The notes: generated by a model not told the origin, from the sequence alone. 64,000 nt of DNA from Massilia forsythiae (GCF_012849555.1 NZ_CP051685.1:3410001-3474000); one strand, 5' to 3'; shown: positions 30,259-41,522, counted from the stretch's first letter. Numbers and translations: made by a program.

Positions 30259-31155
30259 ATGACCGACGCCGCTGACGATTTCGACGCACTATTCGAGGAA
30301 GTGGCAGCGCAGCGGGCCAGCGCGCCGGCTCCTGCGCCGGCCCCGGCGCCGCCCGCTGCCGCCGACGAAGACGACCTCGAGGCATTGTTCGACCAGGTCG
30401 CCGCCGGCGCCGCACCGGCGCCCGCCGTTGCCGCCGTGGCACCCGCCATCGCCGCGGCACCGGCTGCCACGGCACCGGCTCCCGCAGCACCGGCTGCCGC
30501 AGCACCGGCTGCCGCACACGCCGAGCCGGCGGACGAGCACGAAAAGAACATGTACGAGCGCCTGGGCGGCATCGTGCGCGTGATGCACGATTCGCTGCGC
30601 GAACTGGGTTACGACAAGGCGCTGACCGAAGCCTCGTCGCAGATCGTCGACGCCCAGGACCGCCTCGAATACGTGGCTTCGCTGACCGAGCAGGCCGCCA
30701 ACAAGGTACTGAATACGCTGGACGACGGCATGCCGGCCCAGGACAAGCTGTCCAAGCAGGCCAAGGACATGGAAAACCGCTGGGCCGACCTGTTCGCGGG
30801 CAAGCTCTCGATCGACCAGTTCAAGTCGCTGGCCGGCGACGCCAGGCAGTTCGCCCAGCTGGTGTCGGAAGCCACCGAAGCCGAAAAGGCGCGCCTGCTC
30901 GAGATCATGATGGCCCAGGATTTCCAGGACATCACCGGTCAGCTGATCAAGAAGGTGGTCAACATCACCAAGACCGTCGAGAACGAACTGGCCCAGCTGC
31001 TGCGCGACAGCGCACCGGCCGACGTCAAGGAAAAACTGGCGCAGAAGCAGGCCGTGCAGGAACCGGCGGCGCCGCTGATGCAGGGTCCGTCAGTGCCGAC
31101 CGCGGCGCTCGACCAGGACAGTGTCGATGACCTTCTTGCCGATCTGGGATTCTAA
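30259..31155 (+). CDS. cheZ: Chemotaxis protein CheZ (CheY phosphatase)
   Basis: 298 residues from ATG 30259. The long helical hairpin contains the catalytic region MMAQDFQDITGQL, with the Gln that attacks CheY-phosphate. The C-terminus ends SVDDLLADLGF, the CheY-binding tail. The first 95 residues are an Ala/Pro-rich extension with two short acidic-hydrophobic units, DDFDALFEEVAA (6-17) and DDLEALFDQVAA (about 39-49), that resemble the C-terminal tail. CheZ shortens the lifetime of CheY-phosphate in the cytoplasm. Its stop overlaps the cheA start by one base. Confidence 0.93.
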   Translation: MTDAADDFDALFEEVAAQRASAPAPAPAPAPPAAADEDDLEALFDQVAAGAAPAPAVAAVAPAIAAAPAATAPAPAAPAAAAPAAAHAEPADEHEKNMYERLGGIVRVMHDSLRELGYDKALTEASSQIVDAQDRLEYVASLTEQAANKVLNTLDDGMPAQDKLSKQAKDMENRWADLFAGKLSIDQFKSLAGDARQFAQLVSEATEAEKARLLEIMMAQDFQDITGQLIKKVVNITKTVENELAQLLRDSAPADVKEKLAQKQAVQEPAAPLMQGPSVPTAALDQDSVDDLLADLGF

Positions 31156-33116
31156 TGGATGAAATGCTCAAGGATTTCGTCGTCGAGGCGATGGATCTTG
31201 CAGCGAATGTCGAAGAGCATCTGCTGCGACTCGAACGCGACCCGGACAACAAGGAAACGCTGAACGCGGTGTTCCGCTCGTTCCACACCATCAAGGGTGG
31301 GGCAGGGTTCATGGGATTGCCGGCGCTGGTCACGGCCTGCCACCTGACCGAGAACCTGTTCGATGCGCTGCGCACCGGCGCCGCGCCGGTCACGCCGGCG
31401 GCGATCGAGGCATCGCTGCAGGCGTCCGGCTTCGTGGCCGACCAGCTCAACGACCTGAACAACGGCGCCACGCCCGAACAGCTGGCGTCGATGCCGGACG
31501 ACCTGGAGCGCATGCTCAAGGAGGCGATCGCCGGCGAGGACGCGCCCAAGGCGGCGCCGGCGCCGGCCATGGCGCCCGCAGCGGCCGCAGCGCCGGCCGC
31601 GGCTGCACCTGCGCCGGTCGCGGCGGCAGCGCCTGTCGCGCCGGCCGATGGCGTCGACTGGGAAGCGCTGTTCATGGCGGTGGTCCCGCCGGGCACCCAT
31701 GTGCCGGCCTCCCGGTCCGCACCGGCGCCGCAAGCCGCCGTGCCGGCCGCCGCCATGCCTGCGCCCTCGGTAGCCACGGTGTCGGCCATCGCAGCAGCCG
31801 AGCCGGCCGCGGCAAGCCCGGTGACTGCAAGCCCGGCTGCCGCAACGGCCGGCGCCGAGCACGCGCCCGCCAGGCCGGGCTGGGACGGCGCCGAGCGCCG
31901 CGCCGACCCCAAGCCGGCCGCCAGTGCGCCGGCCAAGGACGAAAGCATCCGCATCGACGCGGTCAAGCTGGATGCGCTGCTGGAAGTGGCCGGCGAATCG
32001 GTGCAGGCCGCCAACCAGGCCGCCGTGCTGCTGGAGCGCCTGTCCCAGTTCAAGTTCGAGGGCCAGGCCGCGACGCTGATGGCGACGCTGACCGAGACGC
32101 TGGAACGCGCCTCGCGCTATTCGGCCGAACTGCAGCGCGCCACCCTGGCGACGCGCATGCAGCCGGTGGGCCGCCTGTTCCAGAAGTTCCCGCGCCTGGT
32201 GCGCGAGCTGGCCAAGGACCTGGGCAAGGACGTCGAGCTGACCATCGAAGGCGCCGAGACCGAAGTCGACCGCGTGGTGGTGGACAGCCTGTACGACCCG
32301 CTGGTGCACATGCTGCGCAACGCGCTCGACCACGGCGTCGAAGGACCGCAGGACCGCGTCGCCAACGGCAAGCCGGCCAAGGCCTTCATCCTGCTGAAGG
32401 CCTGGCAGGAAGCCAACAGCGTCATGATCGTGCTGCAGGACGACGGGCGCGGCATGGACCCGGGCAAGCTGCGCAAGAAGGCGGTCGAGAAGGGCCTGAT
32501 CGGCGAGAGCGCCGCGCCGAGCGACGACGAAGCCTACCAGCTGGTGTTCTTGCCGGGCTTCTCGACCAAGGAAGTGGCGTCGTCGGTGTCGGGCCGCGGC
32601 GTCGGCATGGACGTGGTGAAAACCGCGGTCGAGAAGAACCGCGGCGCGATCCGCATCGACTCGAACCTGGGCAAGGGCACCAAGTTCTCGATCCGCTTGC
32701 CGATCGAACTGTCGATCGTGCCGACCATGCTGGTGTCGACCTCGGGCGCCCAGCTGGCGCTGCCGATGGCGGTGGTCGAGCGCGTGGTCGAGCTGCCGGA
32801 AAACTTCATGCAGGTCGGCGGCGCCCCGGTGCTGAAGGACCAGGGCCGTCCGCTGCCGGTGCGCTCGCTGGCGGCCTCGCTCGGCTACGAAGTGTGCACC
32901 GAGCGCGTCGGCATCGTGATCAACGCGCCGCAGCCCTACATCCTGGCGATGCAGGCGGTGGACGGCACCGCCGACCTGGTGATCAAGCCGATGACGGCGC
33001 TCACCGTGGAAGGCATCACCGGCACCGCGCGCTCGGCGGAAGGCTCGCTGGTGCTGGTGGTGGGCCTGTCGTTCCTGATGGACGGTTGCCGCGGGAGCGT
33101 GCGCCTGGCCGCCTGA
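31155..33116 (+). CDS. cheA: CheA-type chemotaxis histidine kinase, P2 domain replaced by a linker
   Basis: 653 residues. An N-terminal HPt (P1) domain carries His44 in SFHTIKGGAGF. Residues about 130-255 are Ala/Pro-rich low complexity where CheA normally has the CheY-binding P2 domain. Then come the dimerisation helices, the kinase domain (MLRNALDHGVE, DDGRGMDP, SGRGVGMDVV, GKGTKFSIRLP) and a CheW-like domain at the end. It would autophosphorylate on His44 in response to receptors. cheZ is immediately upstream; no cheY, cheW or receptor gene is in the window. A terminator follows. Confidence 0.93.
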   Translation: MDEMLKDFVVEAMDLAANVEEHLLRLERDPDNKETLNAVFRSFHTIKGGAGFMGLPALVTACHLTENLFDALRTGAAPVTPAAIEASLQASGFVADQLNDLNNGATPEQLASMPDDLERMLKEAIAGEDAPKAAPAPAMAPAAAAAPAAAAPAPVAAAAPVAPADGVDWEALFMAVVPPGTHVPASRSAPAPQAAVPAAAMPAPSVATVSAIAAAEPAAASPVTASPAAATAGAEHAPARPGWDGAERRADPKPAASAPAKDESIRIDAVKLDALLEVAGESVQAANQAAVLLERLSQFKFEGQAATLMATLTETLERASRYSAELQRATLATRMQPVGRLFQKFPRLVRELAKDLGKDVELTIEGAETEVDRVVVDSLYDPLVHMLRNALDHGVEGPQDRVANGKPAKAFILLKAWQEANSVMIVLQDDGRGMDPGKLRKKAVEKGLIGESAAPSDDEAYQLVFLPGFSTKEVASSVSGRGVGMDVVKTAVEKNRGAIRIDSNLGKGTKFSIRLPIELSIVPTMLVSTSGAQLALPMAVVERVVELPENFMQVGGAPVLKDQGRPLPVRSLAASLGYEVCTERVGIVINAPQPYILAMQAVDGTADLVIKPMTALTVEGITGTARSAEGSLVLVVGLSFLMDGCRGSVRLAA

Positions 33117-33138
33117 CGCTTTTACGCAACAAAGCCAC

Positions 33139-33173
33139 AAAAGCCTGTGCGATTCCCGCACAGGCTTTTTTTA
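33139..33173 (+). terminator. Rho-independent terminator after cheA
   Basis: Stem AGCCTGTGCG/CGCACAGGCT (33142-33151 and 33157-33166) followed by a run of T. Confidence 0.92.
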
Positions 33174-33321
33174 TTCATGTTTTAAAAAACGAAGCAAAAT
33201 AATATTTATCGATTAGTTTATTTGTTGAAAGAATCTTGCAAGCCAGCCCGCTTCCGCAATGCACAAATATGGCATAATTTAAGACCATGCCCGCATATGG
33301 CGGTCGTTTTCAGGATTGATC

Positions 33322-34716
33322 ATGTTAAAGACGCTCTACGACAAACTCTGGGATTCGCATGTCGTGCGTGCCGATGCCGATGGCACCACCGTACTGTATA
33401 TCGACCGTCACCTGGTCCATGAAGTCACCAGCCCGCAAGCCTTCGAGGGCCTGCGCGAGGCCGGGCGTCCGCTATGGCGCACGGCCGCCAACCTTGCCGT
33501 AGCCGACCACAACGTCCCCACCACCGACCGCCGCCAGGGCATCGCCGACCCCACCTCGCGCCTGCAGGTCGAGACGCTGGACGGCAATGCCAGGTCGTTC
33601 GGCCTGACGTACTTCAACATGAACGACAAGCGCCAGGGCATCGTGCACGTGATCGGCCCGGAGCAGGGCGCGACCCTGCCCGGCATGACGGTGGTGTGCG
33701 GCGATTCGCACACCTCGACCCACGGCGCCTTCGGCTGCCTGGCGCACGGCATCGGCACCTCGGAAGTCGAGCACGTGCTGGCCACCCAGACCCTGCTGGC
33801 CAAGAAGTCGAAATCGATGCTGGTGCAGGTCGACGGCCAGCTGCCGGCGGGCGTGACCGCCAAGGACGTCGTGCTGGCCGTGATCGGCAAGATCGGCACC
33901 GCCGGCGGCACCGGCTACGCGATCGAATTCGCCGGCTCGACCATCCGCGCGCTGTCGATGGAAGGCCGCATGACGGTCTGTAACATGGCGATCGAAGCCG
34001 GCGCGCGCGCCGGCATGGTGGCGGTCGACCAGACCACCATCGACTACGTCAAAGGCCGTCCGTTCGCGCCCAGCGGCCCGCACTGGGAGCAAGCCGTGGC
34101 CTACTGGCGCACCCTGCACACCGATCCGGGCGCGAAGTTCGACCTGGTGGTGACGCTGGACGCCGCCCAGATCCGCCCGCAGGTGACCTGGGGCACTTCG
34201 CCCGAGATGGTCACCACCATCGACGGCCGCGTGCCCGATCCGGACCAGGAAAAAGACCCGGTCAAGCGCGACGCCATGGAAAAGGCGCTGGTCTACATGG
34301 GCTTGAAACCCAACACGGCGATCGCGGACATCCGCATCGACAAGGTGTTCATCGGTTCCTGCACCAACTCGCGCATCGAGGACCTGCGCGCCGCCGCCGC
34401 CGTGGTGCGCGGCCATTACCGCGCTTCCAACGTCAAGCTGGCGATGGTGGTGCCGGGTTCCGGCCTGGTCAAGGAGCAGGCCGAGCGCGAAGGCTTGGAC
34501 CAGGTGTTCAAGGCCGCCGGCTTCGAATGGCGCGAACCGGGCTGCTCGATGTGCCTGGCGATGAACGCCGACCGCCTGGAACCGGGCGAGCGCTGCGCCT
34601 CGACCTCGAACCGCAATTTCGAAGGCCGCCAGGGGCAGGGCAGCCGCACGCACCTGGTATCGCCGGCAATGGCCGCCGCGGCCGGGATCGCCGGCCATTT
34701 CGTCGACGTGCGCTAG
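33322..34716 (+). CDS. leuC: 3-isopropylmalate dehydratase large subunit
   Basis: 464 residues from ATG 33322, with AGGA eight bases upstream. It shows the aconitase-family motifs [29 protein letters not shown] with the first cluster Cys, and [10 protein letters not shown] with the other two Cys that bind the 4Fe-4S cluster. With LeuD it isomerises 2-isopropylmalate to 3-isopropylmalate in leucine biosynthesis. It heads the leuC-ecn-leuD-leuB set. A CATAAT box at 33273-33278 may be the -10 of its promoter, though the matching -35 is poor. Confidence 0.98.
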   Translation: MLKTLYDKLWDSHVVRADADGTTVLYIDRHLVHEVTSPQAFEGLREAGRPLWRTAANLAVADHNVPTTDRRQGIADPTSRLQVETLDGNARSFGLTYFNMNDKRQGIVHVIGPEQGATLPGMTVVCGDSHTSTHGAFGCLAHGIGTSEVEHVLATQTLLAKKSKSMLVQVDGQLPAGVTAKDVVLAVIGKIGTAGGTGYAIEFAGSTIRALSMEGRMTVCNMAIEAGARAGMVAVDQTTIDYVKGRPFAPSGPHWEQAVAYWRTLHTDPGAKFDLVVTLDAAQIRPQVTWGTSPEMVTTIDGRVPDPDQEKDPVKRDAMEKALVYMGLKPNTAIADIRIDKVFIGSCTNSRIEDLRAAAAVVRGHYRASNVKLAMVVPGSGLVKEQAEREGLDQVFKAAGFEWREPGCSMCLAMNADRLEPGERCASTSNRNFEGRQGQGSRTHLVSPAMAAAAGIAGHFVDVR

Positions 34717-34717
34717 A

Positions 34718-34754
34718 GGCCAGAGCCCATTCGCGAAAACCGGGCTCTGACCCC
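34718..34754. repeat. GGTCAGAGCCC-type inverted repeat after leuC
   Basis: GGCCAGAGCCC (34718-34728) and GGGCTCTGACCCC (34742-34754), loop 13 bases. It is the same family as the two copies at 42330-42460 between truA and trpF. Confidence 0.8.
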
Positions 34755-34785
34755 TGCGGAAACATCAAAACAGGAACACAACAGC

Positions 34786-34908
34786 ATGAAGAACATCATC
34801 GCCCTCGCACTCGTCGCCCTGGCCGTCAGCGGCTGCAACACGATCTCCGGCATGGGCCGCGACGTGCAGAAGGTCGGCCAGGTCATCACCGGCGCCGGCG
34901 GCAAATAA
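34786..34908 (+). CDS. Entericidin A/B family small lipoprotein
   Basis: 40 residues: [17 protein letters not shown] is a lipoprotein signal with lipobox AVSGC, followed by [15 protein letters not shown], the conserved entericidin body, ending in GGK. An AGGA lies 11 bases before the ATG. Entericidins are small membrane lipoproteins linked to toxin-antidote and stress functions in E. coli. The gene sits between leuC and leuD, a placement shared by many Burkholderiales; why it is there is not known. Confidence 0.9.
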   Translation: MKNIIALALVALAVSGCNTISGMGRDVQKVGQVITGAGGK

Positions 34909-34918
34909 AGGCCAGACC

Positions 34919-35566
34919 ATGGAAAAATTCATCGTACAAGAAGGCCTGGTGGCGCCGCTCGACCGCGCCAACGTCGACACCGACGCCATCATCCCCAAGC
35001 AGTTCCTGAAATCGATCCGCCGCACCGGCTTCGGTCCCAACCTGTTCGACGAGTGGCGCTACCTCGACCACGGCGAACCGGGCATGGACAACGCCAACCG
35101 TCCGCTGAACCCGGACTTCGTGCTGAACCAGCCGCGCTACCAGGGCGCGTCGGTCCTGCTGGCGCGCAAGAATTTCGGTTGCGGCTCGTCGCGCGAGCAC
35201 GCGCCGTGGGCGCTGCAGCAGTACGGCTTCCGCGCCATCGTCGCGCCCAGCTTCGCCGATATCTTCTTCAACAATTGCTACAAGAGCGGGCTGCTGCCGA
35301 TCGTGCTGGGCGAGGCGCAAGTCGACCGCCTGTTCGACGCGGTCAAGGCCTTCCCCGGCTTCAAGCTGGTGGTGGACCTGGAAAAGCAGACCGTGTCCAC
35401 GCCGGACGGCGCCATGGCCTTCGACTTCCCGATCGACGAGTTCCGCAAGTACTGCCTGCTGAACGGCCTGGACGACATCGGCCTGACCCTGCGCCACGCC
35501 GACGACATCCGCGCGTTCGAGGAACGCCACCTGCACAACCAGCCGTGGCTGGCCAACACCATCTGA
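34919..35566 (+). CDS. leuD: 3-isopropylmalate dehydratase small subunit
   Basis: 215 residues, normal length. It carries the swivelling-domain motifs of the family: [15 protein letters not shown] near the start and [15 protein letters not shown] in the middle, which contact the substrate bound by LeuC. It begins 10 bases after the entericidin gene and is followed 19 bases later by leuB, consistent with one leucine operon. Confidence 0.98.
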   Translation: MEKFIVQEGLVAPLDRANVDTDAIIPKQFLKSIRRTGFGPNLFDEWRYLDHGEPGMDNANRPLNPDFVLNQPRYQGASVLLARKNFGCGSSREHAPWALQQYGFRAIVAPSFADIFFNNCYKSGLLPIVLGEAQVDRLFDAVKAFPGFKLVVDLEKQTVSTPDGAMAFDFPIDEFRKYCLLNGLDDIGLTLRHADDIRAFEERHLHNQPWLANTI

Positions 35567-35585
35567 ACGAAGCGGATACCCCCAC

Positions 35586-36656
35586 ATGAAGATTGCAATC
35601 CTGCCGGGCGACGGCATCGGTCCCGAAATCACGGCCCAGGCGGTCAAGGTCCTGCACGCGCTGGACGAGCGCTTCGAGATGGAAAGCGCGGACGTCGGCG
35701 GCGCCGGCTACGCCGCCCACGGCCATCCGCTGCCGCCGGCCACGCTGGCGCTGGCCAAGGCCGCCGATGCGGTGCTGTTCGGCGCCGTCGGCGACTACCG
35801 ATACGACACGCTCGAGCGCGCGCTGCGCCCGGAGCAGGCGATCCTCGGACTGCGCAAGGAACTCGGCCTGTTCGCCAACCTGCGTCCGGCGATCCTGTAC
35901 CCGGAACTGGCCGGCGCCTCCACCCTGAAGCCCGAGGTGGTGTCCGGCCTGGACATCCTGATCATCCGCGAACTGACCGGCGACATCTATTTCGGCAAGC
36001 CGCGCGGCGTGCGCACATGCCCGGACGGCCCGTTCGCCGGGCAGCGCGAAGGCTTCGACACCATGCGCTACGCCGAAGGCGAGATCCGCCGCATCGCCCA
36101 CGTGGCGTTCCAGGCCGCCCGCAAGCGCGGCAGCCGGGTGACCAGCGTCGACAAGGCCAACGTGCTGGAAACCTTCCAGTTCTGGCGCGACGTCGTCACC
36201 GAGGTGCACGAGGACTACCAGGACGTCGAACTCGAACACATGTACGTCGACAACGCGGCGATGCAGCTGGTGCGCGCGCCGAAGAAATTCGACGTCATCG
36301 TCACCGGCAACATGTTCGGCGACATCCTGTCCGATGCCGCGGCCATGCTGACCGGCTCGATCGGCATGCTGCCCTCGGCCTCGCTGGACGCCAACAACAA
36401 GGGCCTGTACGAACCGTCGCACGGTTCGGCGCCGGACATCGCCGGCAAGGGCATCGCCAATCCGCTGGCGACCATCCTGTCCGCCGCGATGATGCTGCGC
36501 TTCTCGCTCGGCAAGGTCGAGCAGGCCGAGCGCATCGACACCGCGGTCAAGCGCGTGCTGGCCCAGGGCCTGCGCACGCCGGACATTCATGAGGAAGGCA
36601 CGACCCGCGTCGGCACCGAGGAGATGGGCGACGCGGTAGTGAAAGCGCTGGGCTAA
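35586..36656 (+). CDS. leuB: 3-isopropylmalate dehydrogenase
   Basis: 356 residues. It begins with [15 protein letters not shown] and has the substrate-binding RxxLxLxxNLRP-type segment (GLFANLRP), the catalytic region [13 protein letters not shown], the metal-binding [11 protein letters not shown] and the NAD-binding [18 protein letters not shown]. It oxidises and decarboxylates 3-isopropylmalate with NAD in leucine synthesis. The ATG has weak ribosome binding sequence. A REP pair follows the stop. Confidence 0.98.
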   Translation: MKIAILPGDGIGPEITAQAVKVLHALDERFEMESADVGGAGYAAHGHPLPPATLALAKAADAVLFGAVGDYRYDTLERALRPEQAILGLRKELGLFANLRPAILYPELAGASTLKPEVVSGLDILIIRELTGDIYFGKPRGVRTCPDGPFAGQREGFDTMRYAEGEIRRIAHVAFQAARKRGSRVTSVDKANVLETFQFWRDVVTEVHEDYQDVELEHMYVDNAAMQLVRAPKKFDVIVTGNMFGDILSDAAAMLTGSIGMLPSASLDANNKGLYEPSHGSAPDIAGKGIANPLATILSAAMMLRFSLGKVEQAERIDTAVKRVLAQGLRTPDIHEEGTTRVGTEEMGDAVVKALG

Positions 36657-36682
36657 AAAGGCGGTCTTCGCACCGTCGCGCA

Positions 36683-36858
36683 CGTCGTCCCCGCGCAGGC
36701 GGGGACCCATGCATCGCTTCTAGAATCATGAACTGGAGAGTGTTACGCCATTTTGAATGGAATGGATTTTGACGCTCAGTATGGGTCCCCGCCTGCGCGG
36801 GGACGACGGTGGGTCGCGGGGACGACGGTGGGTCGCGGGGACGACGGTGGGTCGGTCG
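36683..36858. repeat. Inverted REP pair with a 19-bp tandem expansion
   Basis: REP arms at 36683-36710 and 36781-36808 are separated by 70 bp. The end of the second arm is repeated as three 19-bp units GACGACGGTGGGTCGCGGG starting at 36802, 36821 and 36840 (the third diverges at its end). It lies between leuB and asd. Confidence 0.88.
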
Positions 36859-36915
36859 TGATATAAAGCTGTCGCCCGCAGGGCATGGAAACACATTTTT
36901 AACCGAGGAAAAACG

Positions 36916-38046
36916 ATGAAATTAGTAGGTCTGGTAGGTTGGCGCGGCATGGTCGGATCGGTCCTCATGCAGCGCATGCGCGAAGAGGGCGATTTCGACC
37001 ACATCGAGCCGGTATTCTTCACGACGTCGAACCCGGGCGGCGCCGCCCCGCAGATGGCGAAGAACGAAACCACGCTGAAGAGCGCCACCGACATCGCCGA
37101 ACTGTCCAAATGCGAGATCATCATCTCCTGCCAGGGCGGCGACTACACGACCGACGTGTTTCCGCGACTGCGCGCCAGCGGCTGGAACGGCTACTGGATC
37201 GACGCCGCCTCGACCCTGCGCATGAACGACGATGCGGTGATCGTGCTCGACCCGGTCAACCAGCACGTGATCAAGGACGCGCTGCAGCGCGGCGTCAAGA
37301 ACTACATCGGCGGCAACTGCACCGTGTCGTGCATGCTGATCGGCCTGGGCGGCCTGTTCCAGCACGACCTGGTCGAGTGGATGACCTCGATGACCTACCA
37401 GGCCGCGTCCGGCGGCGGCGCCCAGCACATGCGCGAACTGCTGACCCAGTTCGGCACCATCAACGCCGCCGTCAAGCCGCTGCTGGACGATCCGGCATCG
37501 GCCATCCTGGAAATCGACCGCGGCGTGCTGGCCACCCAGCACGGCCTGTCCGCCGACGAAACCAGGCAATTCGGCGCGCCGCTGGCCGGCAACCTGATCC
37601 CCTGGATCGACAAGGACCTGGGCAACGGCCAGTCGAAGGAAGAGTGGAAGGCTGGCGCCGAGACCAACAAGATCCTGGGCCGCGGCGAGGCCTTCGGTTC
37701 GGCTGCGATCCCGGTGGACGGCCTGTGCGTGCGCATCGGCGCCATGCGCTGCCACTCGCAGGCGCTGACCATCAAGCTCAAGAAGGACGTGCCGCTGGAC
37801 GAGATCGAGGACATCATCGGTTCGCACAACCAGTGGGGCAAGCTGGTGCCGAACACGCGCGAAGCCTCGATGCGCGAGCTGACCCCGGCGGCGGTGACCG
37901 GCGGCTTGACCATCCCGGTCGGGCGCCTGCGCAAGCTGGCCATGGGACCGGATTACCTGTCAGCCTTTACCGTCGGCGACCAGCTGCTGTGGGGCGCAGC
38001 CGAACCGCTGCGCCGCATGCTACGCATCGTGCTGGACCAGTCATAG
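36916..38046 (+). CDS. asd: Aspartate-semialdehyde dehydrogenase
   Basis: 376 residues of the enterobacterial-type Asd. The N-terminus [20 protein letters not shown] is the NADP-binding loop and the active-site Cys135 is in [10 protein letters not shown], the same position as in E. coli. It reduces aspartyl phosphate to the semialdehyde for lysine, threonine, methionine and diaminopimelate. A GAGGAAAAA ribosome binding site precedes the ATG. A strong terminator follows the gene. Confidence 0.98.
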   Translation: MKLVGLVGWRGMVGSVLMQRMREEGDFDHIEPVFFTTSNPGGAAPQMAKNETTLKSATDIAELSKCEIIISCQGGDYTTDVFPRLRASGWNGYWIDAASTLRMNDDAVIVLDPVNQHVIKDALQRGVKNYIGGNCTVSCMLIGLGGLFQHDLVEWMTSMTYQAASGGGAQHMRELLTQFGTINAAVKPLLDDPASAILEIDRGVLATQHGLSADETRQFGAPLAGNLIPWIDKDLGNGQSKEEWKAGAETNKILGRGEAFGSAAIPVDGLCVRIGAMRCHSQALTIKLKKDVPLDEIEDIIGSHNQWGKLVPNTREASMRELTPAAVTGGLTIPVGRLRKLAMGPDYLSAFTVGDQLLWGAAEPLRRMLRIVLDQS

Positions 38047-38073
38047 CGCCGGCCGCCTGCGGGCGGCAACCCC

Positions 38074-38098
38074 AAGGCGGCCGAGGCCGCCTTTTTTA
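38074..38098 (+). terminator. Rho-independent terminator after asd
   Basis: AAGGCGGCC (38074-38082) and GGCCGCCTT (38085-38093) form a tight stem followed by TTTT. Confidence 0.9.
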
Positions 38099-38274
38099 TT
38101 GGCGGCTCGGCCGTGAATCGGCCAAAAAACATCAGTTATCTGAGTACACTGTCCATATATCTCATGCCTTCCGGGCGTTTATTCGGGCAGAACTTGCACG
38201 CCACGGGTCATGATGATATGTTGCTGAGACCTCCGGCAAAGTCTTTCCTCCGATCAACTCACTCGGTTCCGAAC

Positions 38275-41200
38275 ATGCATCCCATCCGCCGCCTCCCGTT
38301 GAAGTCGTCCGCGCTGAAAAAGCTCACCGCCGCGCTCGCCAGTGCGATGGTCCTGACCTCGGCGGCCAACGCGGCCGGCCTGGGCAAGCTGACCGTGCTG
38401 TCCGCGCTGGGGCAACCGCTGCGTGCCGAGATCGAGCTGACCTCGGTGTCGGCCGACGAGGCGGCCGGCCTGGCCGCCAAGCTGGCGTCGCCGGAGGCAT
38501 TCAAGACCGCCAACATCGAATTCAATCCGGCGCTGCTGTCGCTGCGCTTCAACGTCGAGCAGCGCGGCGGACGCCAGTTCATCCGGGTCAGCTCAACCCA
38601 GCCGCTGAACGAACCCTTCGTCGACCTGCTGCTGGAACTGTCGTGGAACAATGGCCGCCTGGTGCGCGAATATACCTTCCTGCTCGATCCGGCCGAGCTG
38701 CGCGCGACGCAGTCGGCCCAGGTGGCGCGCAGCGAGGCGCCCCAGCGTGCGCGCAGCGATGCCGCCCTCGCCGCGCCGGCGCAGTCCGCCGATGCGGTGG
38801 CGCCCGCCGATACCCCGCGCAGCCGCCGCGCCGCGCGCCGCGCCGCCGCCAGTGCCGATGAGGGAGGGCGCGGCGGCGCCGGCGAATACCGCGTCAAGCC
38901 GGGCGACAGCCTGGGCCGCATCGCCACCCAATTGAAACCGGTCGATGTCTCGCTCGACATGATGCTGGTGGCGCTGTACCGCGCCAACCCGGAAGCCTTT
39001 GTCGGCAACAACATGAACCGCCTGAAGTCGGGCCGCATCCTGTCGGTGCCGGCGGGCGAGGCCGTGCGCGCCATCGGCGACGGCGAGGCGCACGGCGTGG
39101 TGGTGGCGCACGCGGCCGACTTCAATGCCTACCGCAACAAGCTGGCCGGCCAGGTGGGCGCATCGGAAGCGACGCGCACGCCGCCGGCCGGGCAGAGCGC
39201 CGCCGGCAAGATCAGCGCCAAGGTCGAGGAGCGCCCGACCGCCGCCAACGAATCGCAGGACCGGCTGCGCCTGTCCAAGGCGGCCCCTAGTGCACCGGGC
39301 GCCAAGGCCGGCACCGCCAGCACCGAGGACACGATCGCCAAGCAAAAGGCGCTCGAGGACGCCCAGGCGCGCGTGAAGGAACTCGAGCGCAACGTCACCG
39401 ACCTGGAAAAGCTGGCCGAGGTCAAGAGCAAGGCCGGCGCCGATGCCCAGAACAAGGCCGCCGCCGCTGCATCGCCCGCGCCGGCGATCAAGCTCGACCA
39501 GCCGGCCGCGGAACAAGCGGCGCAGCCGCCGGCCAGGAAGCTGGCGCCGATCAAGCCGGTCGTCAAGCCGGCCACGCCGGAGCCGGGCCTGCTCGACTTC
39601 ATCATGGACAACCTCACCTATCTCGGCGCCGCCGCCGCGGTGGCGCTGCTGGCAGCGCTTGCCGTCGCCCAGCGCCGCAAGAAGAAGCCGGCCAGGACCG
39701 TGGTCGAGCCGGTGGCGGCGGGCGCGCCGGCCGAACCGGCGCACTCGATGTTCGCCGAGACCGGCGGCCAGAGCGTCGACACCAACAACAGCGTGTTCAA
39801 TTCCAGCTTCGCGCCGTCCGCCAGCCAGCTCGACACCAACGAGGTCGATCCGGTGGCGGAAGCCGACGTCTACATCGCCTACGGCCGCGATGCCCAGGCC
39901 GAGGAAATCCTCAAGGAAGCGCTGCGTACCCACCCGGACCGCATGCCGGTGCGCCTGAAGCTGCTCGAGATCTACGCCGCGCGCAAGGACCTGCGCGCCT
40001 TCGAGACCCAGGCCGGCGAGGTGTACGGCATGACGCGCGGGCAGGGCGGCGAATGGGCGCAGGCCGCGGCGCTGGGCCTGAGCATCGATCCGCACAATCC
40101 GCTGTACGCCGGCAACCCGGTGCATGCCACCGGCGCCGGCCTGGCAGCCGGCGCAGCCGCGGGCCTGGCGGCGGGCGCCTCTGCCGGCGCCGCTTCCGGC
40201 TTCGGCGACGGCGGCCGCCACGACATGCTGTCGAAGGACCTCGACGATGCCTTCGGCGCCGCCGATGCCGACGACCGCGCCGCCCACGAACACACCTATG
40301 CGCCCGGGGCCGATACGACGCCGGCCGCCGCTTTCGCCGATCCTGCCGCGCTCGACGGCGGGCGCGAGCCGCTCGGTTTCGACCAGCACTTCGCCGAGGC
40401 GATGAACCGTCCGGCCGCGCCCGTGCCGGCGCCCGAGGACGACAATGCGCTCGACTTCGACCTGGGCGGCCTGGCCTTCGAGCCGGTGAGCGCCAACGCG
40501 CCGGCCGCGCCGCCGGCCGGCGGCGTCGACGACTTCGAGCGCTTCAACAAGCCGGGCGACGTGCCCGACCTGGAGTTCGACATGGGCGCCTTCGATGCGG
40601 CGCCGGCAGCGGCAGCTTTTCCCGCTGCAACCGAAACGGCCGCGCCGGCCGCCGAGCGTCCGCTCGACTTTTCCTTCGACATGGACCTGGGCGCCGCACC
40701 GGCGCCGAATCCGGTGCCGCACTACGATCCGCTGCTGGACGACGACTTGTTCGAGCCGGTGCCCGCGCCCGCAACGGCAACTGCACCCGCAGCGGCCGCG
40801 GCGCCGGATACCGGCATCGACATGGCCAACCTGGCGCGCGAATTCGACCTGCCCGACCTGCCGACCGAACTGTCGACCGGGGTGCCTGCCGACCCGTACG
40901 CCAATCCGGCCGCGCCCGAACGCAGCGCCCCGGCCAGCGAGTTGAAGGATCCGCTGTTCGACCTGGACGCCATGGACTTCGGCCTGGAAGCGCAGCGTCC
41001 GGCGGCGCAGCCCGCCCCGGCGCCGGACCTGGCCTTCGATGTCGACCGTGACTTCCCGGCCGCGCCAGCGCCGGCGCCGGCGCGCAGCGACGAACCGGTG
41101 CCGCCGCTGGCGCTGGACGACGATCCGTTCGCGCTGCCGGCGCTGGACGGCCTGCCGCCCGCGACGCCGGCGCCGGCCGCCGACGCCGCCTACGCCCCGC

Positions 41201-41517
41201 ACGATCTGCTCGAGCCGCAGAATCTGCTCGAGCCTCATAGTCTGCTCGAACCGCAGCGCGAACCGCACCTGGACATGCCGGCCTTCGACCTCGAATTGCC
41301 GGGCGACGCGCCGCTGCCGCTGGCGGACGTGCAGGCCGTGGACAGCGCCGAGCTGTCGCCCGCCCACATGGAAATGGAAACCAAGCTGGACCTGGCCGTG
41401 GCCTATCAGGAAATCGGCGATAAGGAAGGCGCGCGCGAACTGCTCGACGAAGTCGTCAAGGGCGGCAGCAGCGCCCAGGTCGAACGCGCCAACGCCATGC
41501 GCGCATCGCTGGGGTGA
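38275..41517 (+). CDS. fimV: FimV-like polar peptidoglycan-binding membrane protein
   Basis: 1080 residues from ATG 38275; a longer frame exists upstream but lacks a signal sequence. A signal peptide ends at ANA/AG, followed by the FimV N-terminal domain ([20 protein letters not shown]), a LysM domain ([18 protein letters not shown]), a coiled-coil/Ala-rich region, one transmembrane helix ([21 protein letters not shown]), a TPR-like cytoplasmic part, a very long acidic Ala/Pro-rich segment, and the conserved FimV C-terminal domain ([22 protein letters not shown]). Three 18-bp tandem repeats (41206-41259) encode LLEP(Q/H) units. FimV organises cell poles and type IV pilus motility. truA follows within 6 bases, as in many relatives. 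Confidence 0.93.
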   Translation: MHPIRRLPLKSSALKKLTAALASAMVLTSAANAAGLGKLTVLSALGQPLRAEIELTSVSADEAAGLAAKLASPEAFKTANIEFNPALLSLRFNVEQRGGRQFIRVSSTQPLNEPFVDLLLELSWNNGRLVREYTFLLDPAELRATQSAQVARSEAPQRARSDAALAAPAQSADAVAPADTPRSRRAARRAAASADEGGRGGAGEYRVKPGDSLGRIATQLKPVDVSLDMMLVALYRANPEAFVGNNMNRLKSGRILSVPAGEAVRAIGDGEAHGVVVAHAADFNAYRNKLAGQVGASEATRTPPAGQSAAGKISAKVEERPTAANESQDRLRLSKAAPSAPGAKAGTASTEDTIAKQKALEDAQARVKELERNVTDLEKLAEVKSKAGADAQNKAAAAASPAPAIKLDQPAAEQAAQPPARKLAPIKPVVKPATPEPGLLDFIMDNLTYLGAAAAVALLAALAVAQRRKKKPARTVVEPVAAGAPAEPAHSMFAETGGQSVDTNNSVFNSSFAPSASQLDTNEVDPVAEADVYIAYGRDAQAEEILKEALRTHPDRMPVRLKLLEIYAARKDLRAFETQAGEVYGMTRGQGGEWAQAAALGLSIDPHNPLYAGNPVHATGAGLAAGAAAGLAAGASAGAASGFGDGGRHDMLSKDLDDAFGAADADDRAAHEHTYAPGADTTPAAAFADPAALDGGREPLGFDQHFAEAMNRPAAPVPAPEDDNALDFDLGGLAFEPVSANAPAAPPAGGVDDFERFNKPGDVPDLEFDMGAFDAAPAAAAFPAATETAAPAAERPLDFSFDMDLGAAPAPNPVPHYDPLLDDDLFEPVPAPATATAPAAAAAPDTGIDMANLAREFDLPDLPTELSTGVPADPYANPAAPERSAPASELKDPLFDLDAMDFGLEAQRPAAQPAPAPDLAFDVDRDFPAAPAPAPARSDEPVPPLALDDDPFALPALDGLPPATPAPAADAAYAPHDLLEPQNLLEPHSLLEPQREPHLDMPAFDLELPGDAPLPLADVQAVDSAELSPAHMEMETKLDLAVAYQEIGDKEGARELLDEVVKGGSSAQVERANAMRASLG
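41206..41259 (+). repeat. Three 18-bp tandem repeats inside fimV
   Basis: Units starting at 41206, 41224 and 41242 begin CTGCTCGAG or CTGCTCGAA and encode three LLEP-containing hexapeptides. The period keeps the reading frame. Confidence 0.85.
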
Positions 41518-41522
41518 CACGC

